In this document: positions 43,214-52,306 of the stretch, in pieces | Position numbering within the stretch: the stretch's first letter is position 1 | How the letters are laid out: every line of letters begins with the position of its first letter | NCBI RefSeq assembly: GCF_002295115.1 | Contig: NZ_NSFV01000011.1 | Coordinates: forward strand, 1 to 64,000 | Origin: Mesorhizobium sp. WSM4311 | GTDB lineage: Bacteria; Pseudomonadota; Alphaproteobacteria; Rhizobiales; Rhizobiaceae | Direction of reading: 5' to 3' | DNA: 64,000 nt | Position numbers and translations under genes: made by a program | The notes under the pieces: model-generated | What the model saw: only the letters and a program-made list of their open reading frames with translations | What the model was told of the DNA's origin: nothing | Databases searched by the model: none

Positions 43214-44578
43214 TTATTCGCCTTCAGAAAGAGAAATCGAAGCGCCGCCGCCGTGGCTGTCGCCGCCCCGCACGGCATGGGCGGCAGTCTGGGCGCCGTG
43301 TGACAGACGCTGGGATCGCTGCAGGCGTTTGGCCCATTCGGGCTGGGTGCCGGATGGATTGCCGACCCAGGAAGAAGGAACCGTAGGCGGCGAAGCGGCA
43401 TTGCCAACCGTACCCATGGTTGAAGATCCACCAGTGATCCCGGCCGCCGAACTGGCGCCGGCGGTGAAGCTCGCCTTGAATGACTGGCCGGCGCGTGCCG
43501 CGGCGCGCTTGAGTGGTGAAACGGCAGCGGAGGCGCCGGCGCTTGCGATGCCGCCCGCGCCGGAGGCGAGGCCGGCGGCGCCGGCCTGTCCGGCCGCCGC
43601 GAGCATGAAAGCCGCCGAGCCGCCACCGGCGAGCGCGGTCGCGCCGCGCGCTGCCGACGCCGCTCCCGACAACGCTGACGCCCCGCCCCGCGCCGCCAGA
43701 CCGGCTGCGCCGAACCCGGCAAGCGTCATGCCACCCGCTGCAAGACCGGTGGCGACGGCCGCGCCGGCGCCGAGCTGCGGTCCGCCTGAGACAATGCCGT
43801 TCGCGATCCCGGGGCCGAATATGCCGAGGCCAAGCAACGACAGCGCCGCCAGAACAATCGCCATGGCTTGATCGATGGTCGGGCTCTCGCCGCCAAAGCC
43901 TTGGGTAAATTCCCCAAACAGCGTCGAGCCGATACCGATGACGACGGCCAGCACCAGCACCTTGATACCGGACGAGATGACGTTGCCAAGCACCCGCTCG
44001 GCCATGAAGGCCGTCTTGCCGAAGAGACCAAACGGGATGAGGACGAAGCCAGCCAGCGTCGACAGCTTGAATTCGATCAGCGTGACGAAAAGCTGCACGG
44101 ACAGGATGAAGAAGGCGAGCAGCACCAGCGCCCAGGCGAAGAGCAGGCAGGCGATCTGGATGAAATTCTCGAAGAAGGAGACATAGCCCATCAGGCCCGA
44201 GATGGCTTCGAGCAACGGCCGCCCGGCATCGAGGCCGGTTTGCGCCACCTTGCCGGGCCGCAGCAGGTCCTCGACCGTGAAGGAGGTGCCGCTGGCTTTC
44301 AGGCCAAGACCTGAGAAACTTTCAAAAACGACGCGCGCCAGGCTGTTCCAGTTGGAAATCAGATAGGCGAAGACACCGACGAAAAGCGTCTTCTTGATGA
44401 GCCGGGCCAGAATGTCGTCATCGGCGCCCCAGCTCCAGAAAAGCGCGGCAAGCGTCACGTCGATGACGATGAGCGTGGTAGCGACGAAGGCGACTTCGCC
44501 GCCGAGCAGGCCGAAGCCGCTGTCGATATAGCGCGTGAACGTAGCGAGGAACTGGTCAATGACGCCGGTGTTGCCCAT
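43214..44578 (-). CDS. trbL: Conjugal transfer protein TrbL (VirB6-like)
   Basis: This 454-residue polytopic inner-membrane protein begins MGNTGVIDQFLATFTRYIDS, with helices such as FVATTLIVIDVTLAALFWSW, TLFVGVFAYLISNWNSLARV, CLLFAWALVLLAFFILSVQL and KLSTLAGFVLIPFGLFGKTA. A long Gly/Ala-rich then polar C-terminal tail (~140 residues) follows, as usual for TrbL. It forms part of the inner-membrane translocation pathway. Start ATG 44578, 2 bases after the trbK stop. Confidence 0.95.
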   Translation of the reverse strand: MGNTGVIDQFLATFTRYIDSGFGLLGGEVAFVATTLIVIDVTLAALFWSWGADDDILARLIKKTLFVGVFAYLISNWNSLARVVFESFSGLGLKASGTSFTVEDLLRPGKVAQTGLDAGRPLLEAISGLMGYVSFFENFIQIACLLFAWALVLLAFFILSVQLFVTLIEFKLSTLAGFVLIPFGLFGKTAFMAERVLGNVISSGIKVLVLAVVIGIGSTLFGEFTQGFGGESPTIDQAMAIVLAALSLLGLGIFGPGIANGIVSGGPQLGAGAAVATGLAAGGMTLAGFGAAGLAARGGASALSGAASAARGATALAGGGSAAFMLAAAGQAGAAGLASGAGGIASAGASAAVSPLKRAAARAGQSFKASFTAGASSAAGITGGSSTMGTVGNAASPPTVPSSWVGNPSGTQPEWAKRLQRSQRLSHGAQTAAHAVRGGDSHGGGASISLSEGE

Positions 44579-44580
44579 GT

Positions 44581-44892
44581 CTATCGTTTCCCTTGGCCAC
44601 TCGAACCTGGGGCGCCCAATGCCTGGCCCGCCGACGGTGATCTGAAGCCGAGGAAGCGATCACGTTGCGCGGCCCACAGGCGCGAACAATCCTTGTCAAG
44701 GAGCGCGGCCTCGCCAAGGCTCTGGCAGTGGCGAAGGCCTTCACGCAGCGCACTTGGCGCCAGCGTGACCGGGGCCGGCGAACCAGAACCGTCCGGCGTT
44801 TGCCTGTCGCGGGTCATTTCGAGCGGGGCAGCCGCGATCGCCGCCGCGACGAAGACGACGGCGCCCAGGCGAAGGAGTATCTTGCCATCCAC
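44581..44892 (-). CDS. trbK: Putative entry-exclusion protein TrbK-alt
   Basis: This ~103-residue protein reads VDGKILLRLGAVVFVAAAIA with an N-terminal membrane/signal segment, then EGLRHCQSLGEAALLDKDCS and RLWAAQRDRFLGFRSPSA. The C-x13-14-C spacing and 'CsxlWxxqRxRFLG' are typical of TrbK-alt, thought to block redundant mating. I prefer the GTG at 44892, which gives the family's usual (M/V)DGK start, over the TTG at 44901. It follows trbJ by 11 bases. Confidence 0.85.
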   Translation of the reverse strand: MDGKILLRLGAVVFVAAAIAAAPLEMTRDRQTPDGSGSPAPVTLAPSALREGLRHCQSLGEAALLDKDCSRLWAAQRDRFLGFRSPSAGQALGAPGSSGQGKR

Positions 44893-44903
44893 GTCGCGCA
44901 ACC

Positions 44904-45662
44904 TCAGCGGTTGAACATCGCGCCATTGCCGGCCTGGTAGCCGGATCCGGCGCGCAAAAAGCGACGACGCTGCTCGCGTCCCTGTTCGGCGGCCGCGGAG
45001 CGTTCCGCTTCGCTCAACGCCGCGGCGCGGCCGTTGGCGGCGACAACAGCCGTCAGGTCAGCGAGCTGCTGGGCCTGCAGCGCCAGAAGCTGATTGCCGG
45101 CTTGCGTCGCCTGCAGCGCGCCCGTCGCCGATTGGCTGGCTCCGACCAGCGACGACATCTGCACGCGGTTGGTGTCGATGTTTGCGACGGCTCCCGCCTG
45201 CACACGCATGGCGTCCTGAAGACCACCGACTGTATTTTGCCATCGCGAGCGCGCGTCCGCGACAAGCTGCTGCTCCGGCGCGGACAGGGAAACCTTCCCG
45301 TATTTCTCCTGGAACATCCTGTCGACCTGCTCGACATTGAAGGCGATGTTCTGCGCCTGGTTGAGCAGCTGTTGCGTGCGTTGTACCGATTGCTGCAGCG
45401 CCTGCAGTGAAGAGAAGGGCAAGCTCGCGAGATTGCGGCCCTGGTTGATCAGCATCTGCGCCTGGTTCTGCAGCGAGGTGATCTGGTTCGTCACCTGCTG
45501 AAGCGACCGCGCGGCCGTCAGAACGTTCTGGGCGTAGTTGGAAGGATCGAAAACGATGAACGCCTGGGCTGGCGTTGTCAGCAGCACCGGTGCGATCGCG
45601 AGCGGCGCGCAGAGCATGGCGCCAAGGGCAAGAGAGCGCGCGCGCAAACGATAAGTATTCAT
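44904..45662 (-). CDS. trbJ: P-type conjugative transfer protein TrbJ (VirB5-like)
   Basis: A signal peptide (ARSLALGAMLCAPLAIAPVL, cleaved near AQA) is followed by FIVFDPSNYAQNVLTAARSL, a signature of TrbJ. A long helical region comes next (QVTNQITSLQNQAQMLINQG, RNLASLPFSSLQALQQSVQR). The C-terminus is Ala/Gln/Arg-rich. TrbJ is periplasmic and pilus-associated. Its start overlaps the trbE stop by 4 bases. Confidence 0.95.
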   Translation of the reverse strand: MNTYRLRARSLALGAMLCAPLAIAPVLLTTPAQAFIVFDPSNYAQNVLTAARSLQQVTNQITSLQNQAQMLINQGRNLASLPFSSLQALQQSVQRTQQLLNQAQNIAFNVEQVDRMFQEKYGKVSLSAPEQQLVADARSRWQNTVGGLQDAMRVQAGAVANIDTNRVQMSSLVGASQSATGALQATQAGNQLLALQAQQLADLTAVVAANGRAAALSEAERSAAAEQGREQRRRFLRAGSGYQAGNGAMFNR

Positions 45663-48115
45663 GACTGAGACTCCTTTTGCGTTTGTAGGTTCAGGTTAGA
45701 AAGCCCGGCAATGAGGTCAGCGGCCCAGCCAACGTCTCGGGCGCGCAGCCAGGCCGGCAGGAAGTCGTCGCGACCATGTTCGGCCACGATGCTGGCGATC
45801 AGGGCCTGATCCGCCTTGGAGGATGCAGCGCAAAGCGCGAGGCCGATTTCGGAGAGGCCCAGTTCGAACAGCCGATTGCCGCGCCGCGACTGGCAGTAAT
45901 AGTCGCGCTTGGGCGTCGCGCGCGCCAGGATTTCTATCTGGCGATCGTTGAGACCGAAGCGGCGATAGATATCCGTGATCTGCGGCTCGATCGCGCGCTC
46001 GTTCGGCAGCAACAGCCTGGTCGGACAACTTTCGATGATCGTCGGCGCGATGTTCGAACTGTCGATGTCGGACAGCGACTGGGTGGCGAAGACGACGCTG
46101 GCGTTCTTCTTGCGCAACGTCTTCAGCCATTCGCGCAATTGACCGGCGAACCCCGCATCGTCGAGGGCAAGCCAGCCTTCGTCGATGATGAGCAGCGTCG
46201 GACGGCCGTCGAGCCGGTCGCCTATGCGATGGAACAGGTAGGAGAGCACGGCTGGTGCGGCTTGCGTGCCGATGAGGCCCTCGATTTCGAACGCCTGCAC
46301 GGATGCGTGTCCGAGATGTTCGGTCTCGGCGTCAAGCAGCCGGCCGTAAGGGCCGCCAACACAATAGGGGCGCAGCGCCTGCTTCAGCTCATTGGCCTGC
46401 AACAGCACGCTAACGCCAGTGAGGGTGCGTTCCTCGACCGGCGCCGACGCAAGCGATGTCAGCGCGGCCCAGATATGCTCCTTGGCATCTGGATTAATCT
46501 GGAGGCCCTGGCGTGTGAGCATCGCGACGATCCAGTCGGCGGCCCAGGCGCGCTCATATGTGTCGTGAATGCGGGCCAGCGGCTGCAGCGAAACGGATGC
46601 CTCCACGCTCTCGGCAAGCCCGCCACCCAGATCGTGCCAGTCACCGCGCATAGCGAGCGCGGCGGCGCGGATCGAACCCCCGAAGTCGAAGGCGAAAACC
46701 TGGGCCTTGTCGTAGCGGCGGAACTGCAGGGCCATCAGCGCGAGCAGCACCGACTTGCCGGCGCCTGTAGGGCCAACGACCAGGGTATGGCCGACATCGC
46801 CGACATGCAGGACCAACCGGAATGGGGTCGAGCCTTCTGTCTTGCCGTAAAGCAAGGGAGGACTGACCAGATGCTCGTCCCGTTCCGGCCCCGCCCACAC
46901 GGCAGAGAGTGGGACCATGTGAGCAAGATTGAGCGTTGAGACGGGAGGCTGGCGGACGTTGGCATAGGCGTGCCCGGGCAAGGAGCCGAGCCAGGCCTCG
47001 ACGGCGTTGACAGTCTCGATGATTGTCGTGAAGTCGCGACCCTGGATGACTTTCTCGACAAGCCGCAATTTCTCGTCAGCCACGCGCGGGTCGGCATCCC
47101 ATACAGCGACGGTCGCGGTGACATAGGCCATGCCCGACATGTCGGCGCCGAGTTCCTGCAGCGCCTCGTCGGCGTCCGCCGCCTTGTTGGCGGCGTCGGT
47201 GTCGACGAGCACGGACGTCTCGTTGGTCATCACCTCCTTGAGGATCGAGGCAATGCTCTTGCGCTTGGCAAACCACTGGCGCCGGATCCTGGTCAGGAGC
47301 CTGGCGGCATCGGTCTTGTCGAGCAGGATCGCCCGCGTCGCCCAGCGGTACGGGAAGGCGAGCCGATTGAGATCGTCAAGCAGGCCGGGCGTTGTCGCGG
47401 TCGGGAAGCCGACGATGGTCAGCACGCGAAGATGCTGGTGGCCAAGGCGTGGCTCGAGGCCGCCCGTCAGCACCTCATCGGCCACGAGCGCATCGAGGTA
47501 GATCGGCGTCTCGGGAACCCGCAACCGGTGGCGTTTGGTCGAGACCGTCGAATGCAGATAGGTCAGCGTTTGTCCGTCATCGAGCCACTGGCATTCAGGC
47601 ATGAATCCGTCGAGCAGGGACACCACGCGCTCTGTCCGGTCGACAAAGGCGCGCAGGATCGCGCGAGGATCCACGCTTGATTGCTCGCGACCTTCGTAAA
47701 GCCATCCTTCGGCACGCGCCGCGTCTTCAGGCGGCGGCAGGAAAAGCAAGGTTAGAAAGTAGCTCGAGACGAAATGAACCCCCGCTTCTTCGAAATCGGC
47801 TTTGCGCTCGGCGTCGAGCAGGCCGGAGGCGGCGTCGGGAAACTGGGTCTCGGGATACGTCGCGGCTTCATGGCGCTGCGCCTCGACGAAGATGCTCCAG
47901 CCCGAGCCGAGCCGACGAAAGGCATTGTTGATGCGCGAGGCCACCGCAACCAGTTCGGCTGCAACGGCGGAATCGAGATCGGGGCCACGAAACGTCGCGG
48001 TGCGCTGGAAGCTGCCGTCCTTGTTGAGCACGACACCGGGCGCGACAAGGGCGACCCAAGGCAGATAATCGGCCAGGCCGCTGGCGGTCCGACGATATTC
48101 GGCAAGGTTCATCAT
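45659..48115 (-). CDS. trbE: Conjugal transfer ATPase TrbE (VirB4-like)
   Basis: This 818-residue cytoplasmic ATPase has an N-terminal CagE/VirB4 domain (VALVAPGVVLNKDGSFQRTA, NNAFRRLGSGWSIFVEAQRH). Walker A is at ~447 (VVGPTGAGKSVLLALMALQF), and the Walker B region is TLLIIDEGWLALDDAGFAGQ, followed by VVFATQSLSDIDSS. It energises pilus assembly and substrate transfer. Length and order are standard for trb operons. Ten bases separate it from trbD. Confidence 0.97.
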   Translation of the reverse strand: MMNLAEYRRTASGLADYLPWVALVAPGVVLNKDGSFQRTATFRGPDLDSAVAAELVAVASRINNAFRRLGSGWSIFVEAQRHEAATYPETQFPDAASGLLDAERKADFEEAGVHFVSSYFLTLLFLPPPEDAARAEGWLYEGREQSSVDPRAILRAFVDRTERVVSLLDGFMPECQWLDDGQTLTYLHSTVSTKRHRLRVPETPIYLDALVADEVLTGGLEPRLGHQHLRVLTIVGFPTATTPGLLDDLNRLAFPYRWATRAILLDKTDAARLLTRIRRQWFAKRKSIASILKEVMTNETSVLVDTDAANKAADADEALQELGADMSGMAYVTATVAVWDADPRVADEKLRLVEKVIQGRDFTTIIETVNAVEAWLGSLPGHAYANVRQPPVSTLNLAHMVPLSAVWAGPERDEHLVSPPLLYGKTEGSTPFRLVLHVGDVGHTLVVGPTGAGKSVLLALMALQFRRYDKAQVFAFDFGGSIRAAALAMRGDWHDLGGGLAESVEASVSLQPLARIHDTYERAWAADWIVAMLTRQGLQINPDAKEHIWAALTSLASAPVEERTLTGVSVLLQANELKQALRPYCVGGPYGRLLDAETEHLGHASVQAFEIEGLIGTQAAPAVLSYLFHRIGDRLDGRPTLLIIDEGWLALDDAGFAGQLREWLKTLRKKNASVVFATQSLSDIDSSNIAPTIIESCPTRLLLPNERAIEPQITDIYRRFGLNDRQIEILARATPKRDYYCQSRRGNRLFELGLSEIGLALCAASSKADQALIASIVAEHGRDDFLPAWLRARDVGWAADLIAGLSNLNLQTQKESQS

Positions 48116-48125
48116 GCCGAGACCC

Positions 48126-48407
48126 TCAAACCGAAAGATGTGCGGGCAGCCGCAGGTGCCGGCGCCCGACTTCGAAAAACAGCGGATCGCGCCTGGCGGC
48201 CCAGACCGCCGTGAAATGGCCGAGCGCCCAGATGATGAGACCGACCAGCCAGAGCCTCAGCCCAAGGCCGACCGCACCGGCAAGCGTGCCGTTCAGGATC
48301 GCGATGGCGCGTGGCGCGCCGCCAAGCAGGATGTGCTCGGTCAGCGCCCGGTGAACGGGGACCGTCCAGCCCGGCACGGCATCGAGTTGTTCGAAAGCCG
48401 TTGCCAT
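48126..48407 (-). CDS. trbD: Conjugal transfer protein TrbD (VirB3-like)
   Basis: This 93-residue protein reads DAVPGWTVPVHRALTEHILL, GGAPRAIAILNGTLAGAVGL and GLRLWLVGLIIWALGHFTAV, ending RRDPLFFEVGRRHLRLPAHL. It has two membrane helices and the conserved 'DPxFxeV..rH.' end of VirB3/TrbD. It works with TrbE at the inner membrane. Its start overlaps the trbC stop by one base. Confidence 0.95.
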   Translation of the reverse strand: MATAFEQLDAVPGWTVPVHRALTEHILLGGAPRAIAILNGTLAGAVGLGLRLWLVGLIIWALGHFTAVWAARRDPLFFEVGRRHLRLPAHLSV

Positions 48408-48742
48408 CAGATCAACGCCCCGCCACCGAAAGAAAAGAACGACAGAAAGAAGCTCGATGCGGCAAAGGCGATCGAGAGGCCAAAGACGATCTGGATCAGC
48501 CGCCTAAAGCCGCCAGAGGAGTCGCCAAACGCCAGCGTCAGGCCCGTGACGATGATGATGATGACGGCGATGATCTTGGAGACCGGCCCTTCGATCGATT
48601 GCAGGATCTTCTCGAGCGGCTGTTCCCACGGCATCGACGAGCCTGACGCATGGGCTACCGGCGCGATCATGAAGCTGACGGCAAGGGTGATCCCGGCCGT
48701 GGTCGCGAGGTTGCGAGATGCGCGCGCAAGTGTGCGGATCAT
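48407..48742 (-). CDS. trbC: Conjugal transfer pilin TrbC (VirB2-like)
   Basis: This 111-residue prepilin has an N-terminal signal (LATTAGITLAVSFMIAPVAH A) and then SGSSMPWEQPLEKILQSIEG, a TrbC hallmark. Two hydrophobic helices (ISKIIAVIIIIVTGLTLAFG type and LIQIVFGLSIAFAASSFFLS) follow. Processed TrbC forms the conjugative pilus. It overlaps trbB by 4 bases. Confidence 0.95.
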   Translation of the reverse strand: MIRTLARASRNLATTAGITLAVSFMIAPVAHASGSSMPWEQPLEKILQSIEGPVSKIIAVIIIIVTGLTLAFGDSSGGFRRLIQIVFGLSIAFAASSFFLSFFSFGGGALI

Positions 48743-49722
48743 GAGTTCTCTCCTGTGTTGTTCAAGGTGGCTTCAACGGTGCAGTAGTCGCCATCAGGAC
48801 CGAGCCCCTCGACGCGCGTGAGTTCGGCCAGCCGCCGTGCGGAACCCCGTCCGGCAAGGACCGCGACAAGGTCGATCGTGTCGGCAATCAGCGCGCGTGG
48901 GACGGTGACGACGGCTTCCTGGATAAGCTGTTCCAGCCGGCGGAGCGCGCCGATCCCGGAACCGGCATGCAAGGTGCCGATACCGCCGGGGTGCCCGGTG
49001 CCCCAGGCCTTGAGCAGGTCGAGCGCCTCGGCGCCGCGCACCTCGCCGATGGGGATGCGGTCGGGCCGCAGGCGCAACGAGGAGCGAACCAGATCGGAGA
49101 GCGTGGCGACGCCATCCTTGGTGCGCATTGCGACAAGGTTGGGAGCGGCGCATTGCAGTTCGCGGGTGTCCTCGATGATGACGACCCGGTCCGTTCCCTT
49201 CGCCACCTCGGCGAGCAGCGCGTTGGTCAGCGTCGTCTTGCCGGTCGAGGTGCCGCCTGCAACGAGGATGTTTGCGCGGCCAGCAACGGCGGCGCGCAGG
49301 ATTGCGGCCTGGCTGCGGGTCATGACGCATGTCGCGACATAGTCATCGAGCGTGAACACGGCGACCGCGGGTTTGCGGATCGCGAAGGCAGGTGCTGCGA
49401 CGACCGGCGGCAACAAGCCTTCGAAACGCTCGCCGGTTTCCGGCAACTCCGCCGAGACCCGGGGGGAACGGGGATGCACTTCGGCGCCGACATGATGCGC
49501 GACGAGCCGCACGATCCGCTCACCATCGGCAGGCGTCAGCGTTTCCCCCGTATCGGCGAGGCCTTGGGAAAGCCTGTCCACCCAGATGCGGCCATCTGGG
49601 TTCAGCATCACTTCCACGATAGCGGCGTCGTCAAGGAACCGGGCGATGGCCGGCCCGAGCGCGGTGCGCAGCATGCGCGAACTGCGTGTGTGTCCTTCGG
49701 TGTTGTTGTACGAGATGACCAT
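48739..49722 (-). CDS. trbB: Conjugal transfer ATPase TrbB (VirB11-like)
   Basis: This 327-residue hexameric-type ATPase has Walker A ILVAGGTSTGKTTLTNALLA, the Asp box VVIIEDTRELQCAAPNLVAM, Walker B RIPIGEVRGAEALDLLKAWG and the His box TGHPGGIGTLHAGSG. It drives pilus dynamics and DNA transfer from the cytoplasmic side. It is the first gene of the trb operon here. The usual neighbour on its 5' side in related elements is copG-traG, which in this window lies 11.6 kb away. Confidence 0.97.
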   Translation of the reverse strand: MVISYNNTEGHTRSSRMLRTALGPAIARFLDDAAIVEVMLNPDGRIWVDRLSQGLADTGETLTPADGERIVRLVAHHVGAEVHPRSPRVSAELPETGERFEGLLPPVVAAPAFAIRKPAVAVFTLDDYVATCVMTRSQAAILRAAVAGRANILVAGGTSTGKTTLTNALLAEVAKGTDRVVIIEDTRELQCAAPNLVAMRTKDGVATLSDLVRSSLRLRPDRIPIGEVRGAEALDLLKAWGTGHPGGIGTLHAGSGIGALRRLEQLIQEAVVTVPRALIADTIDLVAVLAGRGSARRLAELTRVEGLGPDGDYCTVEATLNNTGENS

Positions 49723-50153
49723 CTTGTTCCCGTCCGAGCCGGGAACACGTCAAAAAGCCCCGGTCGCGGGATGATCAAAAGAGCTGTGGATCAGTCCGAT
49801 TCAACAGGTTTCGGCAGGCGTCGAGGCGCAGCGTGCAAAGAGAGGCGAACGGCGGCCCCATCGATCCAAGGCCACCAGGCCGGTTCGGGCGTCGGAAAAG
49901 GTTCCGTCTAATGTGAACATATGCAATAATAAGTTCATATTTATTGACAGATGACAGTTTCCGCGCCTATGAGAGGCTGGCGATGGCCCTGGTCATACAG
50001 GATCGTCCCCATCACCAGACGGAGGATTGCCATGTGGCCAGGTTCGGGAGCGTCAGCCTCTGCGCGTGCAGCCATCCTCGTCAGGTGCACCCGAAGAAAG
50101 CCGGCATCGCCGGCGCTACCATCACCATATGCCGTGGAGGGTTGAGACGCCTA
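49723..50153. other. Divergent intergenic region: trb operon and ABC-importer promoters
   Basis: The region has a GC-rich left part, in which a minus-strand frame (about 49791-49905, ending AAVRLSLHAAPRRLPKPVES) may be the tail of a lost gene upstream of trbB. An AT-rich core at 49911-49950 carries the motif shared with 60246. A 37-codon minus-strand frame starting at the ATG in the AT-rich core is also possible. Confidence 0.4.
49913..49950 (+). promoter_or_regulatory. Operator/promoter element shared with the substrate-binding-protein gene
   Basis: TGCAATAATAAGTTCATATT (49922-49941) followed by TATTGAC aligns base for base with TGCAATAATTTGTACATACT at 60246-60265 (about 20 matches in 28). 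TGAAC at 49913 and GTTCA at 49933 form a spaced dyad. A common regulator for both transcription units is likely. Confidence 0.55.
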
Positions 50154-50813
50154 GTGAGCACGTTCGAGATCTGGTTGGGCATTTTGCAAGGCGTTCGCAC
50201 CACGGCGACGGTTACGGCCTATGGCCTGGTCTTTGCGGTTCCGTTCGCGCTGGTCTTCGGCATCGCGCAGTTTCTAACCACCGGTTTAACGCGCTTTCTG
50301 GTGACCGCGGTGATCGAGTTCTGGCGCAGTTCCGCCGTCGTCGTCCTGCTCTTTGTCTTTTACTATGTGCTGCCAGTGGTCGGGGTCACTTTATCAGCGC
50401 TGACCGTCAGTGCGCTGGTGCTCGGTCTCAACGCCGGCGGCTATGCCAGCCAGGCTGTGCGCGCTGGCCTTCAGTCCCTGCCTGCCGGCCAGCGAGAAGC
50501 TGGCATGGCGCTCGGCCTCTCGCGCGCGCAGATCCTGCTCCTGGTCGAACTGCCGCAGGCGCTGGTTGCCATGAGCCCGACCTTCGTCAACACCCTCATA
50601 CAGCTCGTCAAGGCGACGGCGCTGGTGTCGCTGGTAACGCTGACGGACATGACGTTCCGCGCCAAGGAGATCGCGCAGACCCAGAACAATCCGGTCGCGA
50701 TCTATTCGGCGCTGCTGCTTGCGTTCTTTGTCGTCTGCTATCCGATCACGCTTGCCGGCCGCTGGCTCGAGGCTCGTGTCAACGTCGAAAAAGGACCGTC
50801 GCGTGGGATTTGA
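50154..50813 (+). CDS. Polar-amino-acid-type ABC transporter permease (HisM/GlnP family) 1
   Basis: This 219-residue permease has five predicted helices and starts STFEIWLGILQGVRTTATVT. It carries the EAA loop: GLQSLPAGQREAGMALGLSR, AQILLLVELPQALVAMSPTF. The GTG at 50154 is preceded by GGAGGG and gives the family's usual length; the longer upstream frame is not protein-like. It forms a heterodimer with the next permease. Its gene overlaps the second permease by 11 bases. Confidence 0.9.
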   Translation: MSTFEIWLGILQGVRTTATVTAYGLVFAVPFALVFGIAQFLTTGLTRFLVTAVIEFWRSSAVVVLLFVFYYVLPVVGVTLSALTVSALVLGLNAGGYASQAVRAGLQSLPAGQREAGMALGLSRAQILLLVELPQALVAMSPTFVNTLIQLVKATALVSLVTLTDMTFRAKEIAQTQNNPVAIYSALLLAFFVVCYPITLAGRWLEARVNVEKGPSRGI

Positions 50814-51462
50814 CGTGGGCTTTGCGTTGTCGACGATCCCGATCATTGTCGGCGCGATTGGTGCCACCCTGTTTGCCACCGTTTTGAGTTGTGTTGGCGC
50901 TTCGGCTGTCGGCTTCACCTTCGAAATAATCCGTCGCAGCGGTGGCGCGCCCGGCTTTGCGGTGCGCTTCCTGATCGACTTCATCCGCTCCACGCCGGTT
51001 CTGGCCTGGCTCTATTTCATATACTTCGTCCTGCCTTTCTATGGGATCCGTCTTGGTGCCATGACAGTCGGCGTCCTGGCCCTCAGCCTCTACTACAGCG
51101 GGTACCTGGCCGAGGTCTTCAAGGCTGGCATTGATGCTATCCCCAAGGGCCAGCAGGAAGCAGCGCGAGCATTATCGCTCAGCCGGCGCGATACGGTGGT
51201 TTTCGTCATCGCGCCGCAGATGCTGCGCAACATCGCCGCGCCGCTCGGCAACTACCTGGTATCGATTCTCAAGGCGACGCCTTATCTGGCGGTCCTGGCC
51301 GTGCCGGAAATGCTGGGCCGTGCCTTTGATATCGCTTCTGAAACCTATCGATACGCCGAGCCACTGACCGTCGCCGGTTTGCTGTTCCTGGCGCTGGCGC
51401 TTGTCGTCTCTTATGGGGTCAAGCGCGTCGAGCAGCGCCTGCTTGCAACTGGACGCCGCTAA
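50803..51462 (+). CDS. Polar-amino-acid-type ABC transporter permease 2
   Basis: This 219-residue permease starts VGFDVGFALSTIPIIVGAIG (GTG at 50803, after AAGGA). Its FIRSTPVLAWLYFIYFVLPF segment is characteristic of the His/Glu/Arg-type importers, and the EAA loop is AGIDAIPKGQQEAARALSLS. It pairs with the first permease. Its stop overlaps the ATPase start (TAATG). Substrate cannot be read from the sequence; a polar or zwitterionic amino-acid-like compound is expected. Confidence 0.9.
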   Translation: MGFDVGFALSTIPIIVGAIGATLFATVLSCVGASAVGFTFEIIRRSGGAPGFAVRFLIDFIRSTPVLAWLYFIYFVLPFYGIRLGAMTVGVLALSLYYSGYLAEVFKAGIDAIPKGQQEAARALSLSRRDTVVFVIAPQMLRNIAAPLGNYLVSILKATPYLAVLAVPEMLGRAFDIASETYRYAEPLTVAGLLFLALALVVSYGVKRVEQRLLATGRR

Positions 51463-52226
51463 TGCTCTCTCCCGTTGCGGCCGTTCAGGCAGAACCCCTG
51501 GTCCAGATCGAAGGACTGAACAAGTGGTTCGGCGCATTGCATGTCTTGAACGATATCGATCTGACCATCCGCACGGGCGCGCGCATTGTCGTTTGCGGTC
51601 CCTCCGGCTCGGGCAAGTCGACCCTGATCCGGTGCATCAACGGTCTTGAGCGCTTTCAGAAAGGAACCATTCAGCTGGAAGGGGTGACGCTCGGACAAAG
51701 CGCTCGCAACACCGCCGTTGCGCGGCGGCAAACAGGCATGGTGTTCCAGAGCTTCAACCTCTTTCCCCACCTGAGCGTACTCGCCAACTGCACTCTGGCT
51801 TTGCGGCGAGTCCTTGGCAAATCGATGCGCGAGGCGGAGGAGATCGCTATGCATCAGCTGAAAGCGGTGCGCATCCCTGAAAAGGCGAACGCCTATCCCG
51901 GCCAGCTGTCTGGCGGTCAGCAACAGCGGGTGGCGATCGCGCGCGCTCTTTGCCTTAATCCCAGCATCATACTTTTCGATGAACCCACCTCGGCTCTCGA
52001 CCCCGAAATGATCAAGGAGGTGCTCGACGTCATGACCGCTCTGGCGCGAGATGGTATGACCATGGTCTGCGTCACCCACGAGATGGCCTTCGCGCGTGAA
52101 GTCGCCGACGAGGTTGTTTTCATGGACGCAGGCCGCCTTGTCGAGCACGCTTCCTGCGAAGACTTTTTCTCAACAGCCGTTCATCCGCGCGCCCGGCTGT
52201 TCCTGGATACGATCCTGAGACATTGA
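51462..52226 (+). CDS. Amino-acid ABC transporter ATP-binding protein (GlnQ/HisP family)
   Basis: This 254-residue ATPase has Walker A VVCGPSGSGKSTLIRCINGL, the Q-loop GMVFQSFNLFPHLSVLANCT, the signature LSGGQQQRVAIARALCLNPS, Walker B IILFDEPTSALDPEMIKEVL, and the H-loop VTHEMAFAREVADEVVFMDA. It energises the two upstream permeases. The last gene of the tight three-gene set; the binding protein is encoded separately at 60373. Confidence 0.95.
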   Translation: MLSPVAAVQAEPLVQIEGLNKWFGALHVLNDIDLTIRTGARIVVCGPSGSGKSTLIRCINGLERFQKGTIQLEGVTLGQSARNTAVARRQTGMVFQSFNLFPHLSVLANCTLALRRVLGKSMREAEEIAMHQLKAVRIPEKANAYPGQLSGGQQQRVAIARALCLNPSIILFDEPTSALDPEMIKEVLDVMTALARDGMTMVCVTHEMAFAREVADEVVFMDAGRLVEHASCEDFFSTAVHPRARLFLDTILRH

Positions 52227-52306
52227 GCAGGCCGTTTCGGACGGGCGGAGCGGCAACTGGTCGAGCAACGGCGATTGGTCGCTTGTCGCGGGCAATGCCG
52301 GGCGGG

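Noticed and set aside
45776..46939. Plus-strand open frame of 387 codons
   Set aside because: Antisense to trbE, whose ATPase motifs are unambiguous.
48967..49911. Plus-strand open frame of 314 codons
   Set aside because: Antisense to trbB.
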